From Prochlorococcus marinus CUG1435 (lineage in GTDB: Bacteria; Cyanobacteriota; Cyanobacteriia; PCC-6307; Cyanobiaceae), in assembly GCA_017644375.1 (NCBI GenBank), contig JAEPLP010000001.1, positions 248,001 to 312,000 on the forward strand: a stretch of 64,000 bases of DNA, written 5' to 3'. Of this stretch, positions 29,799 through 39,152 are shown one piece after another. The notes beneath the pieces are model-generated. The model worked only from the letters and a program-made list of their open reading frames with translations. It was not told where the DNA came from and made no database searches. The translations under genes were made by a program, and so were the position numbers. Each line of letters starts with the position of its first letter. Within the stretch, counting starts at the first letter, position 1.

Positions 29799-31328
29799 CT
29801 ATTTATTTTCTAGACCTCTAAAGACATTTTGAACATTTTGATCAGGAACAACCCTATGAGGGGCACCACTAAATATTTGTTCAAAATTAGAAAAAGAATC
29901 TTTTATTTCTGGCCCTTTATTTGTAATAATAAATTCTCTTATTCGTTTATCATGCCATGATCCCCTCATTTTAAATACATTTAAAGCTCTAGCCATCTCA
30001 CCTCTAATTTCTACATATTGAAGTAGTAATATAGTATCCGTAATTGTTGATATGTGAGAATCAGTTATAGAATGGCTTCCCATGAATTCTTCCGCAGTAT
30101 TAGTAAAGAAGCCTGCTATTTCCTCTTGTTTTGTATACCCAGTAACTGCAATCACAAACTGTCTAAAAGCATTCAAACTTACACCTCTGGCTAATGCAGA
30201 GAGTGAATCTATAGCCATTCTTTTTGGTTTGAATTGATTAATTTGCGTTTTTATGATTTGCAAGTGATCTTCTAAACCAGTTGATTCAGGATAAGCACAA
30301 ATAATTTTTAATAACCCATCACTTTCCATTTTTTCAAAGTCTATTCCCCAACTAGTAGCATTCCTAAGCAATTGAGCCCTAGATTCCTCATATGCAAAAA
30401 GTATTGCTCTTTCATTATTGTTATAAGCATCTTCTACAAATTTTGACACAAGCATTGTCTTACCTGTACCAGTAGCTCCTGTAGCAAGGATGATGGAATC
30501 CTGAAAATATCCACCGCCACACATATCATCAAGATCTTTAACTCCAGAACTAATCCTTATATTTGAGGATCGCTGCGTTAATCTCATTGCTCCAAGGGCA
30601 AACACACTTATACCATCAATTCCCATAGTAAATGGATATTCACCTTTCATATGTATAGTGCCTCTCAACTTCAAAACTTCGAGAGTTCTTCTTCTCTTCT
30701 CTGACTCTAGAACATTTCTTAATAAAACAACATTATCCGATACAAATTCTTCTACTCCATATCTAGCAATTGGTCCATAATCATCAACCCTTTCTGTAGT
30801 CATAACTGTTGTTACTCCTATTTCTTTAAGTCTTGCTATTAATCTAAAAATTTCTCTTCTAACAACATAAATAGCGTCATACTGCTGAAAGACTGCAGTT
30901 ATTGAATCTATTGCAACTCTTTTAGCTTTATATTTTCTTATTGCATAACTAATTCTCTCAATAAGACCAGATAAGTCAAAGTTACCAGCAACATCCTGTC
31001 CATCAGGGTCAGGAGAAGCATCTAATATAAATAACTTATTTTGATCAATTAATTCTTGTAAATCCCAACCAAAACTTGCAGCATTTCTAATGATATCTAA
31101 TGGTGATTCCTCAAATGTGACAAAGATCCCAGGTTCATCAAAATTGCAGATTCCATGGTGTAAGTATTGAAGAGAAAAAACAGTTTTACCAGTTCCAGAT
31201 GTACCACTAACGAGTGTACTTCTTGATACAGGGAGACCTCCTCTACAAACATCATCGAAACCTTCTATCCCTGTAGGCAGTTTTTGCACTTGCATTTTAT
31301 TTGACTTACCTAATTTCTTATCTTTCAT
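29799..31328 (-). CDS. kaiC: Circadian clock protein KaiC
   Basis: A 509-residue double RecA-fold ATPase. The CI domain has Walker A SGTSGTGKT (about 41-49) and catalytic glutamates E73-E74; CII has GATGTGKT (284-291) and E314-E315. The phosphorylation pair is intact, S427 and T428 in SHISTITDT. KaiC hydrolyses ATP and cycles between phosphorylated states. It is convergent with nblS, 13 bp away, and follows kaiB by about 70 bp in the same direction. The C-terminal tail NVQNVFRGLENK, which KaiA would bind, is present though kaiA is not nearby. Confidence 0.97.
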   Translation of the reverse strand: MKDKKLGKSNKMQVQKLPTGIEGFDDVCRGGLPVSRSTLVSGTSGTGKTVFSLQYLHHGICNFDEPGIFVTFEESPLDIIRNAASFGWDLQELIDQNKLFILDASPDPDGQDVAGNFDLSGLIERISYAIRKYKAKRVAIDSITAVFQQYDAIYVVRREIFRLIARLKEIGVTTVMTTERVDDYGPIARYGVEEFVSDNVVLLRNVLESEKRRRTLEVLKLRGTIHMKGEYPFTMGIDGISVFALGAMRLTQRSSNIRISSGVKDLDDMCGGGYFQDSIILATGATGTGKTMLVSKFVEDAYNNNERAILFAYEESRAQLLRNATSWGIDFEKMESDGLLKIICAYPESTGLEDHLQIIKTQINQFKPKRMAIDSLSALARGVSLNAFRQFVIAVTGYTKQEEIAGFFTNTAEEFMGSHSITDSHISTITDTILLLQYVEIRGEMARALNVFKMRGSWHDKRIREFIITNKGPEIKDSFSNFEQIFSGAPHRVVPDQNVQNVFRGLENK

Positions 31329-31401
31329 GGTTAGTACTACTGAAAACTTAAATGACGAATAAATTTAGAATTTATATATATTTTATAAAGGTTTTTATAT
31401 T

Positions 31402-31719
31402 TTACTTACTCCCACTATATTCACTTTCGGTTAATTCATCAAAAAGAAGATCCAAGCCAATTAAAACTTTCTCCCTATCTGAAAGGTCCCCAATTATTTT
31501 TCTAACAGGTGGGGGTAATATTTTAGCTAAAGTTGGGGTAGCCAAAATCTTATCTTCCTCTGCAAGTTGTGGTTGCTTAAGTACATCAATAACTTTTAAA
31601 GCATAAACTCCTTTAAATTCATTTTCTAATATTGCTTTTAAGGTATTTAAGGCTCTCATTGAATTAGGAGTATTTCCAGCAACATAGAGTTTTAAAATAT
31701 ATGTTTTCCTTGCTGCCAT
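31402..31719 (-). CDS. kaiB: Circadian clock protein KaiB
   Basis: A 105-residue protein with start [20 protein letters not shown], the thioredoxin-like fold-switching core [25 protein letters not shown] and the conserved [14 protein letters not shown]. The frame is open for another 57 codons upstream, but the [16 protein letters not shown] start matches KaiB, and the extension overlaps the divergent rplU gene, so 31719 is the start. KaiB binds the CI ring of KaiC. No kaiA precedes it; the next gene is rplU, divergent, 142 bp away. Confidence 0.97.
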   Translation of the reverse strand: MAARKTYILKLYVAGNTPNSMRALNTLKAILENEFKGVYALKVIDVLKQPQLAEEDKILATPTLAKILPPPVRKIIGDLSDREKVLIGLDLLFDELTESEYSGSK

Positions 31720-31861
31720 TTTTTTGGTTCCCCTAATTGATATAAAAGATTGAAACAACCCTTGACTTATTACACTACAAAATAAGAAAATAGACAAACA
31801 ATATGATCGCTCATAAGGCTTAATCAAATTATTAATTTGAGCCTTAAAGTGTCTCCAATTT

Positions 31862-32287
31862 ATGACTAAATCTAAAATTTCCTCAAGCAATTCATCAAAA
31901 AGTAATGAATTGTACGCAATAGCAGAAACTTCAGGTCAACAATTTTGGTTTGAAGTTAACAGATATTATGATATTGACAGAATAAATGCTAAAGAAAAAG
32001 ATAAAATCACGCTTGAAAAAGTTTTACTTTTAAAAGAAAAAGACTCAATAACTATTGGTAAACCTTACATAAAAGATGCAAAAATCGAATTAGAAGTTGT
32101 TTCACATAGGAGAGATAAGAAAATTCTTGTGTATAAGATGCGCCCCAAGAAAAAAACAAGAAAAAAGATGGGCCATAGACAAGAACTTACAAGAGTTATG
32201 GTAAAATCAATATCATTAGGTAAGAGTTCTTCTAAGTCATCCTCTAAAAAGGAAGCTAAAACAAAAACTGAAAAACCAACAAATTAA
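31862..32287 (+). CDS. rplU: 50S ribosomal protein L21
   Basis: A 141-residue protein. The L21 core runs from [24 protein letters not shown] to [22 protein letters not shown], with a serine-rich N-terminal extension of about 15 residues and a lysine/serine-rich tail of about 30, longer than the bacterial standard of about 103. Such tails are common in cyanobacterial and plastid L21. It is followed by rpmA after 9 bp, the universal rplU-rpmA pair, and diverges from kaiB. Confidence 0.95.
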   Translation: MTKSKISSSNSSKSNELYAIAETSGQQFWFEVNRYYDIDRINAKEKDKITLEKVLLLKEKDSITIGKPYIKDAKIELEVVSHRRDKKILVYKMRPKKKTRKKMGHRQELTRVMVKSISLGKSSSKSSSKKEAKTKTEKPTN

Positions 32288-32296
32288 ACATTTCTA

Positions 32297-32557
32297 ATGG
32301 CACATAAAAAAGGTACTGGCTCCACAAGAAACGGACGCGATTCAAATTCCAAAAGACTAGGAGTAAAAGCTTATGGTGGAGAAAAAGTATCTGCAGGTTC
32401 AATTCTAATTCGCCAAAGAGGCACATCCTTTTTACCTGGAGTCAATGTTGGCAAAGGCAAAGATGACACGCTATTTGCTCTCAAAGAAGGAATCGTAAGT
32501 TTTGAAAGCATTAAAAGAAATTTAAGAAATAGAAAAAGAGTTAACGTTGTTATTTAA
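32297..32557 (+). CDS. rpmA: 50S ribosomal protein L27
   Basis: An 86-residue ribosomal protein starting [20 protein letters not shown], followed by the core [22 protein letters not shown]. The N-terminus reaches the peptidyl transferase centre of the ribosome. It lies 9 bp after rplU, so both are one transcript. Its last 8 bp overlap the convergent methyltransferase gene. Confidence 0.97.
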   Translation: MAHKKGTGSTRNGRDSNSKRLGVKAYGGEKVSAGSILIRQRGTSFLPGVNVGKGKDDTLFALKEGIVSFESIKRNLRNRKRVNVVI

Positions 32558-33290
32558 ATTTCTTATAAGCTCTAGTAGTTATAAGAATAGGATGAAAAAC
32601 TTCTATAAAATTTGATTGAAGTGTCTTAAAAAACTTTTCAACAACTTGAACATCTTCAATATGAAATGGATATTCATTTTTTTCTCCTTTATAAAAATAC
32701 CAATTAAATAGAGCAACAGAATTAGTATCCATAATCTCATTAAAAATTTCAATTTGAGAAGCTGGATCGGGAAGATGCTCCAAAACATCGAGACAAATTA
32801 TCGTATCAAATTTAGATATTTGTGTATCTTTGATTGTTTTACAAAAAGTAAATTTTTTTTCGACTCCTAATTCCTTAGCCCTGAATTGAACAAAGTTTCT
32901 ATTCGTTTCATTAATATCAACAAAGAAAACATGCACTACTTCTGAAGACATAGCATTAGCTAAGGCATGCGTTCCAATTCCTCCTCCAAAATCTAAAACT
33001 AAATCCCTAGAAAATCTCTGCTGAAGTTTCAATGTGTCAGCGATGTAATCCTTGCTTGTAATATGCCAAGCAGCTAAATCAGCTATATGCCTCTCTCCAA
33101 CAATCTCAGTATAAAAATCTGAAACATCACTTAGAGCATCTCCAGGATGTAAATTTGCCAAATTCATCTTTGCATCTGCAAGGAATCCATCTAAATCGCA
33201 TTCTTTAATAGATAGGAATTCGATTAAATGTGATTTCAAATTAAAAGCATTATCTAAAAACTCCTTTAAAATAAAACTGTTATTTTTCAA
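32550..33290 (-). CDS. Class I SAM-dependent methyltransferase, unknown substrate
   Basis: A 246-residue protein with a Rossmann methyltransferase core: motif [18 protein letters not shown], motif [12 protein letters not shown], and the acidic motif [16 protein letters not shown]. These are SAM-binding elements; the substrate cannot be read. The N-terminal 85 residues (with [19 protein letters not shown]) are not recognised and may hold the substrate site. It is convergent with rpmA (8-bp overlap) and diverges from truB by 76 bp. Confidence 0.82.
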   Translation of the reverse strand: MKNNSFILKEFLDNAFNLKSHLIEFLSIKECDLDGFLADAKMNLANLHPGDALSDVSDFYTEIVGERHIADLAAWHITSKDYIADTLKLQQRFSRDLVLDFGGGIGTHALANAMSSEVVHVFFVDINETNRNFVQFRAKELGVEKKFTFCKTIKDTQISKFDTIICLDVLEHLPDPASQIEIFNEIMDTNSVALFNWYFYKGEKNEYPFHIEDVQVVEKFFKTLQSNFIEVFHPILITTRAYKKFK

Positions 33291-33366
33291 TTTTGTACTT
33301 TAAATTTCCAATACAAAAATAATAGGATGGTAATAAATCTTTCTCAAAGAATTCTTAATATTACAA

Positions 33367-34287
33367 ATGGAAACTAAAGATGGGTTCTTAATAATTAATA
33401 AAGTTAAAGGCTGTACCTCGCATGATTGTGTTAAAGAAATAAGGAAGTTACTAAAAACTAAAAAAGTTGGACACACAGGTACTCTTGATCCAGAAGTTAC
33501 AGGAACATTGCCAATTGCAATAGGCAGTGCAACAAGATTTATTCAATATCTTCCTCAAGGAAAAACTTACATTGGAAAAATTAAATTAGGTATAAGTACT
33601 AACACAGATGATATCCACGGAGAAATAATTAAGCAAAAAGCATGGCCTAACATTAGTAATGAGCAGTTGGATCAATATTTAAATAAATTTAGAGGGATCA
33701 TTAAACAAATTCCGCCAAAAGTTTCAAGTGTACATGTAAATGGTGAGAGAGCTTATAAAAAATCTTTTAATAACGAAAATTTTGAATTAGCGCCACGAGA
33801 AATAAAAATTGACGAACTTCTTCTTATTAAATGGGACCAAATAAATGGAATCATTGAAATAAAAATCAAATGTTCCGCAGGTACATATATAAGATCAATA
33901 GCAAGAGATTTAGGCAAAGCTCTTAATTCTGAGGGCTGCCTCCTACAACTAAAAAGAATTTCAGCTTGTGGCTTTAATGAACAAAACTCTATAAAAATAT
34001 CTGATATAGAAAAAGAAAAAAGTATAAAAAACCGAGTTAATTTTATTATTCCCACAATTTCTGCTCTTAATCACATTTCAACATTAGAATTAACTAAACA
34101 AGAAGTTGATTTTTGGCAAACTGGAAGATCAATTAAAGTTGATATTAATTTCTTAAATAAAAGTAAAACTTTTGATTATAAAGAACCCATAAAGGTTATA
34201 GATAAAAGAAAAAATCTACTTGGAATAGGCTTTTTAAATATAGAACAAGTCAATATAAATCCAAAATTGGTCCTTAATGCAAAATAA
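33367..34287 (+). CDS. truB: tRNA pseudouridine(55) synthase
   Basis: A 306-residue pseudouridine synthase. The catalytic motif is [20 protein letters not shown] with nucleophile D41, followed by [17 protein letters not shown] and the late [15 protein letters not shown]. It modifies U55 in the T-loop of most tRNAs. The C-terminal part includes the usual [16 protein letters not shown] segment. It is convergent with the SpoIID-like gene, with only 3 bp between their stops. Confidence 0.96.
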   Translation: METKDGFLIINKVKGCTSHDCVKEIRKLLKTKKVGHTGTLDPEVTGTLPIAIGSATRFIQYLPQGKTYIGKIKLGISTNTDDIHGEIIKQKAWPNISNEQLDQYLNKFRGIIKQIPPKVSSVHVNGERAYKKSFNNENFELAPREIKIDELLLIKWDQINGIIEIKIKCSAGTYIRSIARDLGKALNSEGCLLQLKRISACGFNEQNSIKISDIEKEKSIKNRVNFIIPTISALNHISTLELTKQEVDFWQTGRSIKVDINFLNKSKTFDYKEPIKVIDKRKNLLGIGFLNIEQVNINPKLVLNAK

Positions 34288-34290
34288 TTT

Positions 34291-35715
34291 TTATAAAAAA
34301 TATTTTTTGAAAGGTTTAATTTCAACTCCCCTATAAAAATGCTTTAAGATGGATTTTGCTTTTTTCCCCTTATTCGCCATATATTTCGCCCCCCATTGAC
34401 TCATCCCCACTCCATGACCAGATCCATATCCTGAAACTACTAAAATCTTTTCTGAAGAAGATGATGAATTAAAGGAATTCCTTGGAATTAATAAACTTTG
34501 GCCTATATTTATTAATGATGAATTTTTAATGTTATTTAAATTAACTATTGACTCAACACTTACGTCATATTGATCAGCAATAAGGATCAATGTATCTCCA
34601 ACTCGAACAATATGGGAAAGAGGTTCATTTTTTAATAAATTTGTTGATAATAATTTAGGGCTCTCAATACTAGATTTACTCTTATTCTCTTCAATAAACT
34701 TAAATCTTACTAAAGTACTTTTAAGGTTCATTCTTTTTCGAATATCAACCCCTGAAATTTGATCAGTGCCAAATTCACCCTTGATTCTTACATTTTTTAC
34801 TCGACCAGTACTTGTCACATTTAGAATTTCGATTTGTTTGATTCCTCCAATCCTTGGAAATAGTTTTTGCAATTGAGATTTTGAGAACTTTTTATCCCAT
34901 CGAAGTTCTGGATTATTTTTATCAAAGTCTTTCACGCTAGATAAATATGGATATTCATTTTTCCATACATCTTGGCTATTTTCTGTCATGCCAGCAGAAC
35001 TACTATGAAATAAAGAATTAATTAACTTATTTTTATACGTCAATACTAATGATCTTGTACTGTTTACTGCTCTTTTAGTTTTATATGTCCGAGCCTCTAG
35101 TCCAATATAAACCTGGTTCTTATTTGTTGAATCAATATCGTATAAGGGATTTCCTTTTTGCTTTAAGGCATAAGTTCTTGATGCAATAGCTTGAGCTTTT
35201 AATGCTTCCAAAGGCCATTTTGCAGGCATTTCTGAACCAACCACACTACTAAGATACTTCTCAAGCCCAAGAACATTTACCACCAATATGTCATTATCAC
35301 GTATAAAAATCTTTAATTTACCTGCGTATCTTTTCTGACCAACCCAAATACCTCTACTATCTGAAGACCTCACGACAAATTTTTCTTCATTTTTCAAGTT
35401 ATAGATTTTCTGTTTATGCTTATCAAAAAATAAAGAAGTTTTATTATTTTGTTTTTTTAAAGTTAGGCCTTTAATTTTTTTGTTTGCGAATCTTTTTCCT
35501 TTGATTATTAATGGAATTGATTTGTCTGACCTAATTCTAATCTTTTTGTCTTTTAAAATAAGTACACTTATGATTGGTTCTGTTGAAGCTAAAACTGTTT
35601 GGGTCTGGGGAAAGTAAAAGATTATTATGCTTATTAAACAAATTTTATGAGTAATTTTTATAGTTTTTTTATCACTTTGTTTGAAAAACAAATTTTGAAA
35701 TTGCCTTAGTCTCAC
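34291..35715 (-). CDS. SpoIID/LytB-domain protein with an inserted LysM domain
   Basis: A 474-residue exported protein. It has an N-terminal signal or anchor (about 20-45), a SpoIID domain from about 145 with the catalytic-type segment VVGSEMPAKWPLEALKAQAI (E162), and the HSSSAGMTENSQDVW motif. A LysM domain (about 368-412, IVRVGDTLILIADQYDVSVE) then interrupts, and the SpoIID C-terminal motif GSGHGVGMSQWGA follows at about 431-443. SpoIID proteins are peptidoglycan lytic transglycosylases and LysM binds glycan chains, so a wall-remodelling role is likely. The insertion is unusual (see findings). Divergent from rnz. Confidence 0.85.
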   Translation of the reverse strand: MRLRQFQNLFFKQSDKKTIKITHKICLISIIIFYFPQTQTVLASTEPIISVLILKDKKIRIRSDKSIPLIIKGKRFANKKIKGLTLKKQNNKTSLFFDKHKQKIYNLKNEEKFVVRSSDSRGIWVGQKRYAGKLKIFIRDNDILVVNVLGLEKYLSSVVGSEMPAKWPLEALKAQAIASRTYALKQKGNPLYDIDSTNKNQVYIGLEARTYKTKRAVNSTRSLVLTYKNKLINSLFHSSSAGMTENSQDVWKNEYPYLSSVKDFDKNNPELRWDKKFSKSQLQKLFPRIGGIKQIEILNVTSTGRVKNVRIKGEFGTDQISGVDIRKRMNLKSTLVRFKFIEENKSKSSIESPKLLSTNLLKNEPLSHIVRVGDTLILIADQYDVSVESIVNLNNIKNSSLINIGQSLLIPRNSFNSSSSSEKILVVSGYGSGHGVGMSQWGAKYMANKGKKAKSILKHFYRGVEIKPFKKYFL

Positions 35716-35763
35716 TAAAAGTCTAGATTGAATTCATATAAAAAAACAACAATATCATAATAA

Positions 35764-36702
35764 GTGAACATCACCTTCCTAGGAACAAGTTCTGGAGTAC
35801 CGACCTTAACAAGAAATGTCTCTTCATTAGCTCTTAAATTATCACAATCTTCAGAAGTTTGGCTTTTTGACTGTGGAGAGGGAACGCAGCACCAAATTAT
35901 GAAGAGTAATATTAAATCCTCACAAATCAAGAAGATATTTATTACCCATATGCATGGAGACCACATTTATGGCTTACCTGGTCTTTTAGCTACTCTAGGT
36001 TTATCAGGGAATAGTAATGGTATTGATATTTACGGTCCGTCAGAGCTGCGAGGGTTTATAAATTCTGCACTTAGTAGTAGTTCTTGCAAATTATCGTTTC
36101 CATTGCATTTCGTGCAAGTCGAAAATTATGCATCGCAAAATAAATTATTATTTGAAAACGAGAAAATAAAAGTAAACTGCGCTTGCCTTAAACATAAAAT
36201 ACCTGCATATGGTTATCGAGTAAGCGAAAAAGACAAGCCCGGTATTTTTGATATCAAAAAGGCAGAATCTATGAAAATAGAGCCTGGGCCAATCTATTCA
36301 GAACTGCAACAAGGTAAGAAAGTTACATTACCTGATGGAAGATCATTTGATGGGAAAGAGTTCTGCGGACCTCCAAGGAAAGGTGAAAGTTTTGTTTATT
36401 GTACTGATACTGTCTTCAGCGAGTCAGCGGTATCATTATCAAACAATGCCGATTTACTCGTACATGAATCAACTTTTTCAGAGGAGGATGAAAGTATGGC
36501 CTACGAAAAATTACATTCCACAACAATCATGGCTGCAAAAACAGCATTATTATCGAATTCAAAAAAATTGATAATTACTCATCTAAGTCCAAGATATACT
36601 AATAAAAATGCAATAACACCAAAGGATTTACTTCAAGAAGCTCAAAAAGTTTTCCCAAATACTCACCTCGCCAAAGATTTTCTAACTGCAGAAATTAAAT
36701 AA
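35764..36702 (+). CDS. rnz: Ribonuclease Z (tRNase Z)
   Basis: A 312-residue metallo-beta-lactamase-fold enzyme. The zinc motif THMHGDHIYGLPGLLATL (HxHxDH at about 62-67) and later HLSPRY and HKIPAYGYR segments match the short ElaC-type tRNase Z. It removes the 3' trailer from tRNA precursors. The start is a GTG at 35764 that leads directly into the conserved NITFLGTSSGVPTL. It diverges from the SpoIID-like gene by 48 bp. Confidence 0.95.
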   Translation: MNITFLGTSSGVPTLTRNVSSLALKLSQSSEVWLFDCGEGTQHQIMKSNIKSSQIKKIFITHMHGDHIYGLPGLLATLGLSGNSNGIDIYGPSELRGFINSALSSSSCKLSFPLHFVQVENYASQNKLLFENEKIKVNCACLKHKIPAYGYRVSEKDKPGIFDIKKAESMKIEPGPIYSELQQGKKVTLPDGRSFDGKEFCGPPRKGESFVYCTDTVFSESAVSLSNNADLLVHESTFSEEDESMAYEKLHSTTIMAAKTALLSNSKKLIITHLSPRYTNKNAITPKDLLQEAQKVFPNTHLAKDFLTAEIK

Positions 36703-36776
36703 ACTGCAACAGTTCGTTAGCAGGAGCGTTGTAAATGACCAACCCATGAAATAATAGTCTTAGGTTTTTATATTTG

Positions 36777-37337
36777 ATGTCGATCGAAATGGTCTCTATT
36801 TTTTCATCACTACATAAGTCTTGTAAAAGACTATTTATTTTTCTTCCATTAATTATTGGGTTACTTATTAATCCAATATCTGCAAATGCACTCTATCCTA
36901 GTGATCCTTCATCAGTTGACGTTCTAAAAGATGATCTTCATGGAGCTGACCTTCATAATACTGAATATGTTAAATATGATTTATCTAATCAAGATTTAGG
37001 AGAAGCTAATCTTCAAGGCGCATATATGAGTGTAACTACAGCAAAAAACTCTAGTTTTAAAGGAGCCAATATGACAGACCTCATTGCATATGCAACACGC
37101 TTCGATAATGCTGACTTTACTGATGCAAATCTTACTAATGGTGAGCTAATGAAAAGTGTTTTTGATGGAGCAATTATTGATGGGGCAGACTTTACTGATG
37201 CAAATCTCGATCTTTCTCAGAGAAAATCATTATGTGAAAGAGCTAGTGGAACTAACTCACAAACTGGAGTTAATACAATTGATAGTCTTGAATGCACTGG
37301 CTTAAAAGGTTACATGCCTCCAAAGCCAAAAGCATAA
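36777..37337 (+). CDS. Pentapeptide-repeat protein, exported (lumenal type)
   Basis: About 186 residues. A signal peptide is likely (hydrophobic core LFIFLPLIIGLLINPISANA, cleavage near residue 38). From about 60 to 140 the protein consists of pentapeptide repeats of A(D/N)LXX type, such as ADFTDANLTNGEL, then a C-terminal region with two cysteines (SLCERASG and LECTGLKGY). Related pentapeptide proteins sit in the thylakoid lumen of cyanobacteria. The ATG at 36777 is chosen; an in-frame TTG lies just before it. A terminator follows at 37371. Confidence 0.85.
   Translation: MSIEMVSIFSSLHKSCKRLFIFLPLIIGLLINPISANALYPSDPSSVDVLKDDLHGADLHNTEYVKYDLSNQDLGEANLQGAYMSVTTAKNSSFKGANMTDLIAYATRFDNADFTDANLTNGELMKSVFDGAIIDGADFTDANLDLSQRKSLCERASGTNSQTGVNTIDSLECTGLKGYMPPKPKA
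37113..37207 (+). repeat. 20-bp perfect direct repeat inside the pentapeptide gene
   Basis: The 20-mer at 37113-37132 recurs exactly at 37188-37207, 75 bp away. Both copies encode the pentapeptide unit ADFTDANL in frame, so the repeat follows the protein repeat, but identity at the DNA level suggests recent duplication or gene conversion within the array. Confidence 0.85.
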
Positions 37338-37351
37338 TATTTAAAGCTAAC

Positions 37352-37711
37352 TTAATTAGGAAAGATATTACCAGGTTCTTTTGAGCCTGGTTTTTTGCTA
37401 TACCACCATTCTTGTATGTCAGAAGAAAATTTCTTTGAAAAAAAAGTTATAACTGTTTCAACAGGTTTTGATCCAGGCTCCAAAATCTGAACGGAATAAG
37501 ATGGACATTTTCGTGAAGCCATATCAGCAACGAATCTAGAACCTATTCTTCTCCAACTAGGCTCCTTACTTCTCCAAGCAAGCCTTGAACAAGGCCATGG
37601 TAACTCTTCCCTGTCATATAGTCTGCAACATGGTCCAATTACCCTATAACTGTACTGACCTCCATAACTTGATTGAACACTGCCAGTTTTGAAAAATTCA
37701 AATTTATTCAT
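37352..37711 (-). CDS. Conserved hypothetical protein, Cys/Trp/Arg-rich
   Basis: A 119-residue soluble protein starting MNKFEFFKTGSVQSSYGGQY. It contains CCRLYDREELPWPCSRL, with two adjacent cysteines and a third 12 residues on, and a C-terminal WWYSKKPG. Family unknown to me; the pattern of conserved W, C and R suggests a small cyanobacterial protein, perhaps metal-linked. Its 3' end includes the terminator hairpin of the convergent pentapeptide gene at 37371-37396. It is preceded by the ferredoxin terminator. Confidence 0.75.
   Translation of the reverse strand: MNKFEFFKTGSVQSSYGGQYSYRVIGPCCRLYDREELPWPCSRLAWRSKEPSWRRIGSRFVADMASRKCPSYSVQILEPGSKPVETVITFFSKKFSSDIQEWWYSKKPGSKEPGNIFPN
37371..37396 (+). 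terminator. Rho-independent terminator of the pentapeptide gene
   Basis: An 8-bp stem CCAGGTTC/GAGCCTGG (one T-G pair) with a 4-base loop is followed by TTTTTT on the plus strand, 34 bp past the stop codon of the pentapeptide gene. The same bases encode the C-terminus of the convergent gene. Confidence 0.75.
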
Positions 37712-37713
37712 TC

Positions 37714-37744
37714 AAAAAAAAAAGCCACCTTCATAGAGGGTGGC
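37714..37744 (-). terminator. Rho-independent terminator of the ferredoxin gene
   Basis: On the minus strand, stem GCCACC/GGTGGC with a 9-base loop is followed by about ten T. It lies 46 bp past the ferredoxin stop and just before the next minus-strand gene. The T-run ends beside that gene's start region. Confidence 0.85.
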
Positions 37745-37789
37745 AGAGAAATAATGAATAATCAACTTAGAAAAGTTAATTTTTTATAA

Positions 37790-38089
37790 TTAATACAATT
37801 CTTCCTCAGCATGAGTTGTAATTGTTACGTCAGATGTTGGATAAGCAACACATGTAAGAACAAAACCTGCTTCTAGTTGATCATCATCCAAGAAACTTTG
37901 ATCTGATTGATCAACGCTACCTGAAGTAACTTTTCCCGCACATGTTGAACATGCTCCAGCTCTGCAGGAATAAGGAAGATCTATCCCTTGTTCTTCAGCA
38001 GCATCGAGGATGTACTGGTCATCAGGTACTTCGATAGTTGAATTGAGTCCTTCACCTTCGCTGATGAGTGTAACTTTGTAAGAAGCCAT
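37790..38089 (-). CDS. petF: [2Fe-2S] ferredoxin
   Basis: A 99-residue plant-type ferredoxin. Cluster ligands are C42, C47, C50 and C80 ([15 protein letters not shown] and VLTCVAYP). It carries electrons from photosystem I to ferredoxin-NADP reductase and other enzymes. Acidic residues are frequent, as expected. It has its own terminator, and about 130 bp separate it from prmA upstream, so it is probably transcribed alone. Confidence 0.96.
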   Translation of the reverse strand: MASYKVTLISEGEGLNSTIEVPDDQYILDAAEEQGIDLPYSCRAGACSTCAGKVTSGSVDQSDQSFLDDDQLEAGFVLTCVAYPTSDVTITTHAEEELY

Positions 38090-38223
38090 TTAAATAAAAA
38101 ATTGTTGGTAATTAATACCTATCACTTACATTTTTAACATCGATTAGGTCGATATGTGAGATTTTGAAGTAAAAAATGACACAATAAAATGTATTGAAGG
38201 GTATCTATAAGAAAAACTTATAC

Positions 38224-39135
38224 TTAGTTTTGATCGCTGGTTTTTTGAGCAGAAATGCATGCCCAATCTTTTCTAGTTGATACATCCGTTAATTTCAAGT
38301 CATTCTGGATTAATATTTTTATAATTTCATCTTTTTGTGAATTCAGAATTCCACTAAAAATGACTTCCCCATTTTTACTCAAGCACTTATAAATATTTGG
38401 AATCATTTCTTTTATTACTTCAGCAAGAATATTGCATAAAACAACATCAAATTGTTTAAGTTGATTTTTTAAAATTACCTCATTAAAGGATCCCAAATAT
38501 GTATTTAAGTTTCTTAAATTACCGAAATTTAGTTGAAAATTAGAGTTAGTTGAATTTATAGCTAAATAATCATTATCCACTGCACAAACCTCTTGAGCAC
38601 CTAGAAATCTTGCGGCAACACTCAAAATCCCACTACCACTCCCAATATCTAAGACCTTTTTATCAAAAAATGCAACATTTTCCATTTTTTCCAGACAAAG
38701 ATAAGTCGAAGGATGACTTCCTGTACCAAAGGCTGCTCCAGGATCAATTTTTATGATTTGTTTATCTTTAAATTGTTCATTTAGATCAATCCAACAAGGC
38801 AATATTAAAAAATGATTTCCTACTAATTCAGGGGCCCAATATTTCTTCCAGCTTGTCAACCAATCCTCCTCTTTTATTATCCTCCATTGAAAAAATTGAT
38901 TCTTAGCGTCATTAATGTTAAGAAGTTTGCAAATTATTTTTTCAAAACTAGTTCTAGAACGCTTGCTCCATTCATTAATGGGAAGCCATATATTCACCTC
39001 TTTTTTATTTTCATTTTTAATTAAATATTCAAATGAAAAACTAAATATTCCCAACTCATTCAATTTCCAAATAATAATTTCTTCTGAATCACTTTCTATC
39101 AGAAAAGTTACTTTATACCAATCTTTAATTGCCAT
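38224..39135 (-). CDS. prmA: Ribosomal protein L11 methyltransferase
   Basis: A 303-residue methyltransferase. The SAM site [20 protein letters not shown], the upstream [18 protein letters not shown] and the active-site loop [15 protein letters not shown] match PrmA. It trimethylates L11. It lies 17 bp downstream of serA on the same strand, and the pair may be cotranscribed. The N-terminal substrate-recognition domain is present and of normal length. Confidence 0.92.
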   Translation of the reverse strand: MAIKDWYKVTFLIESDSEEIIIWKLNELGIFSFSFEYLIKNENKKEVNIWLPINEWSKRSRTSFEKIICKLLNINDAKNQFFQWRIIKEEDWLTSWKKYWAPELVGNHFLILPCWIDLNEQFKDKQIIKIDPGAAFGTGSHPSTYLCLEKMENVAFFDKKVLDIGSGSGILSVAARFLGAQEVCAVDNDYLAINSTNSNFQLNFGNLRNLNTYLGSFNEVILKNQLKQFDVVLCNILAEVIKEMIPNIYKCLSKNGEVIFSGILNSQKDEIIKILIQNDLKLTDVSTRKDWACISAQKTSDQN

Positions 39136-39152
39136 TAATAGAGCCGGCCTCT

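Noticed and set aside
31720-31890. In-frame N-terminal extension of kaiB by 57 codons
   Set aside because: It overlaps the divergent rplU start, does not resemble KaiA or a KaiB extension, and the standard KaiB start [11 protein letters not shown] lies at 31719.
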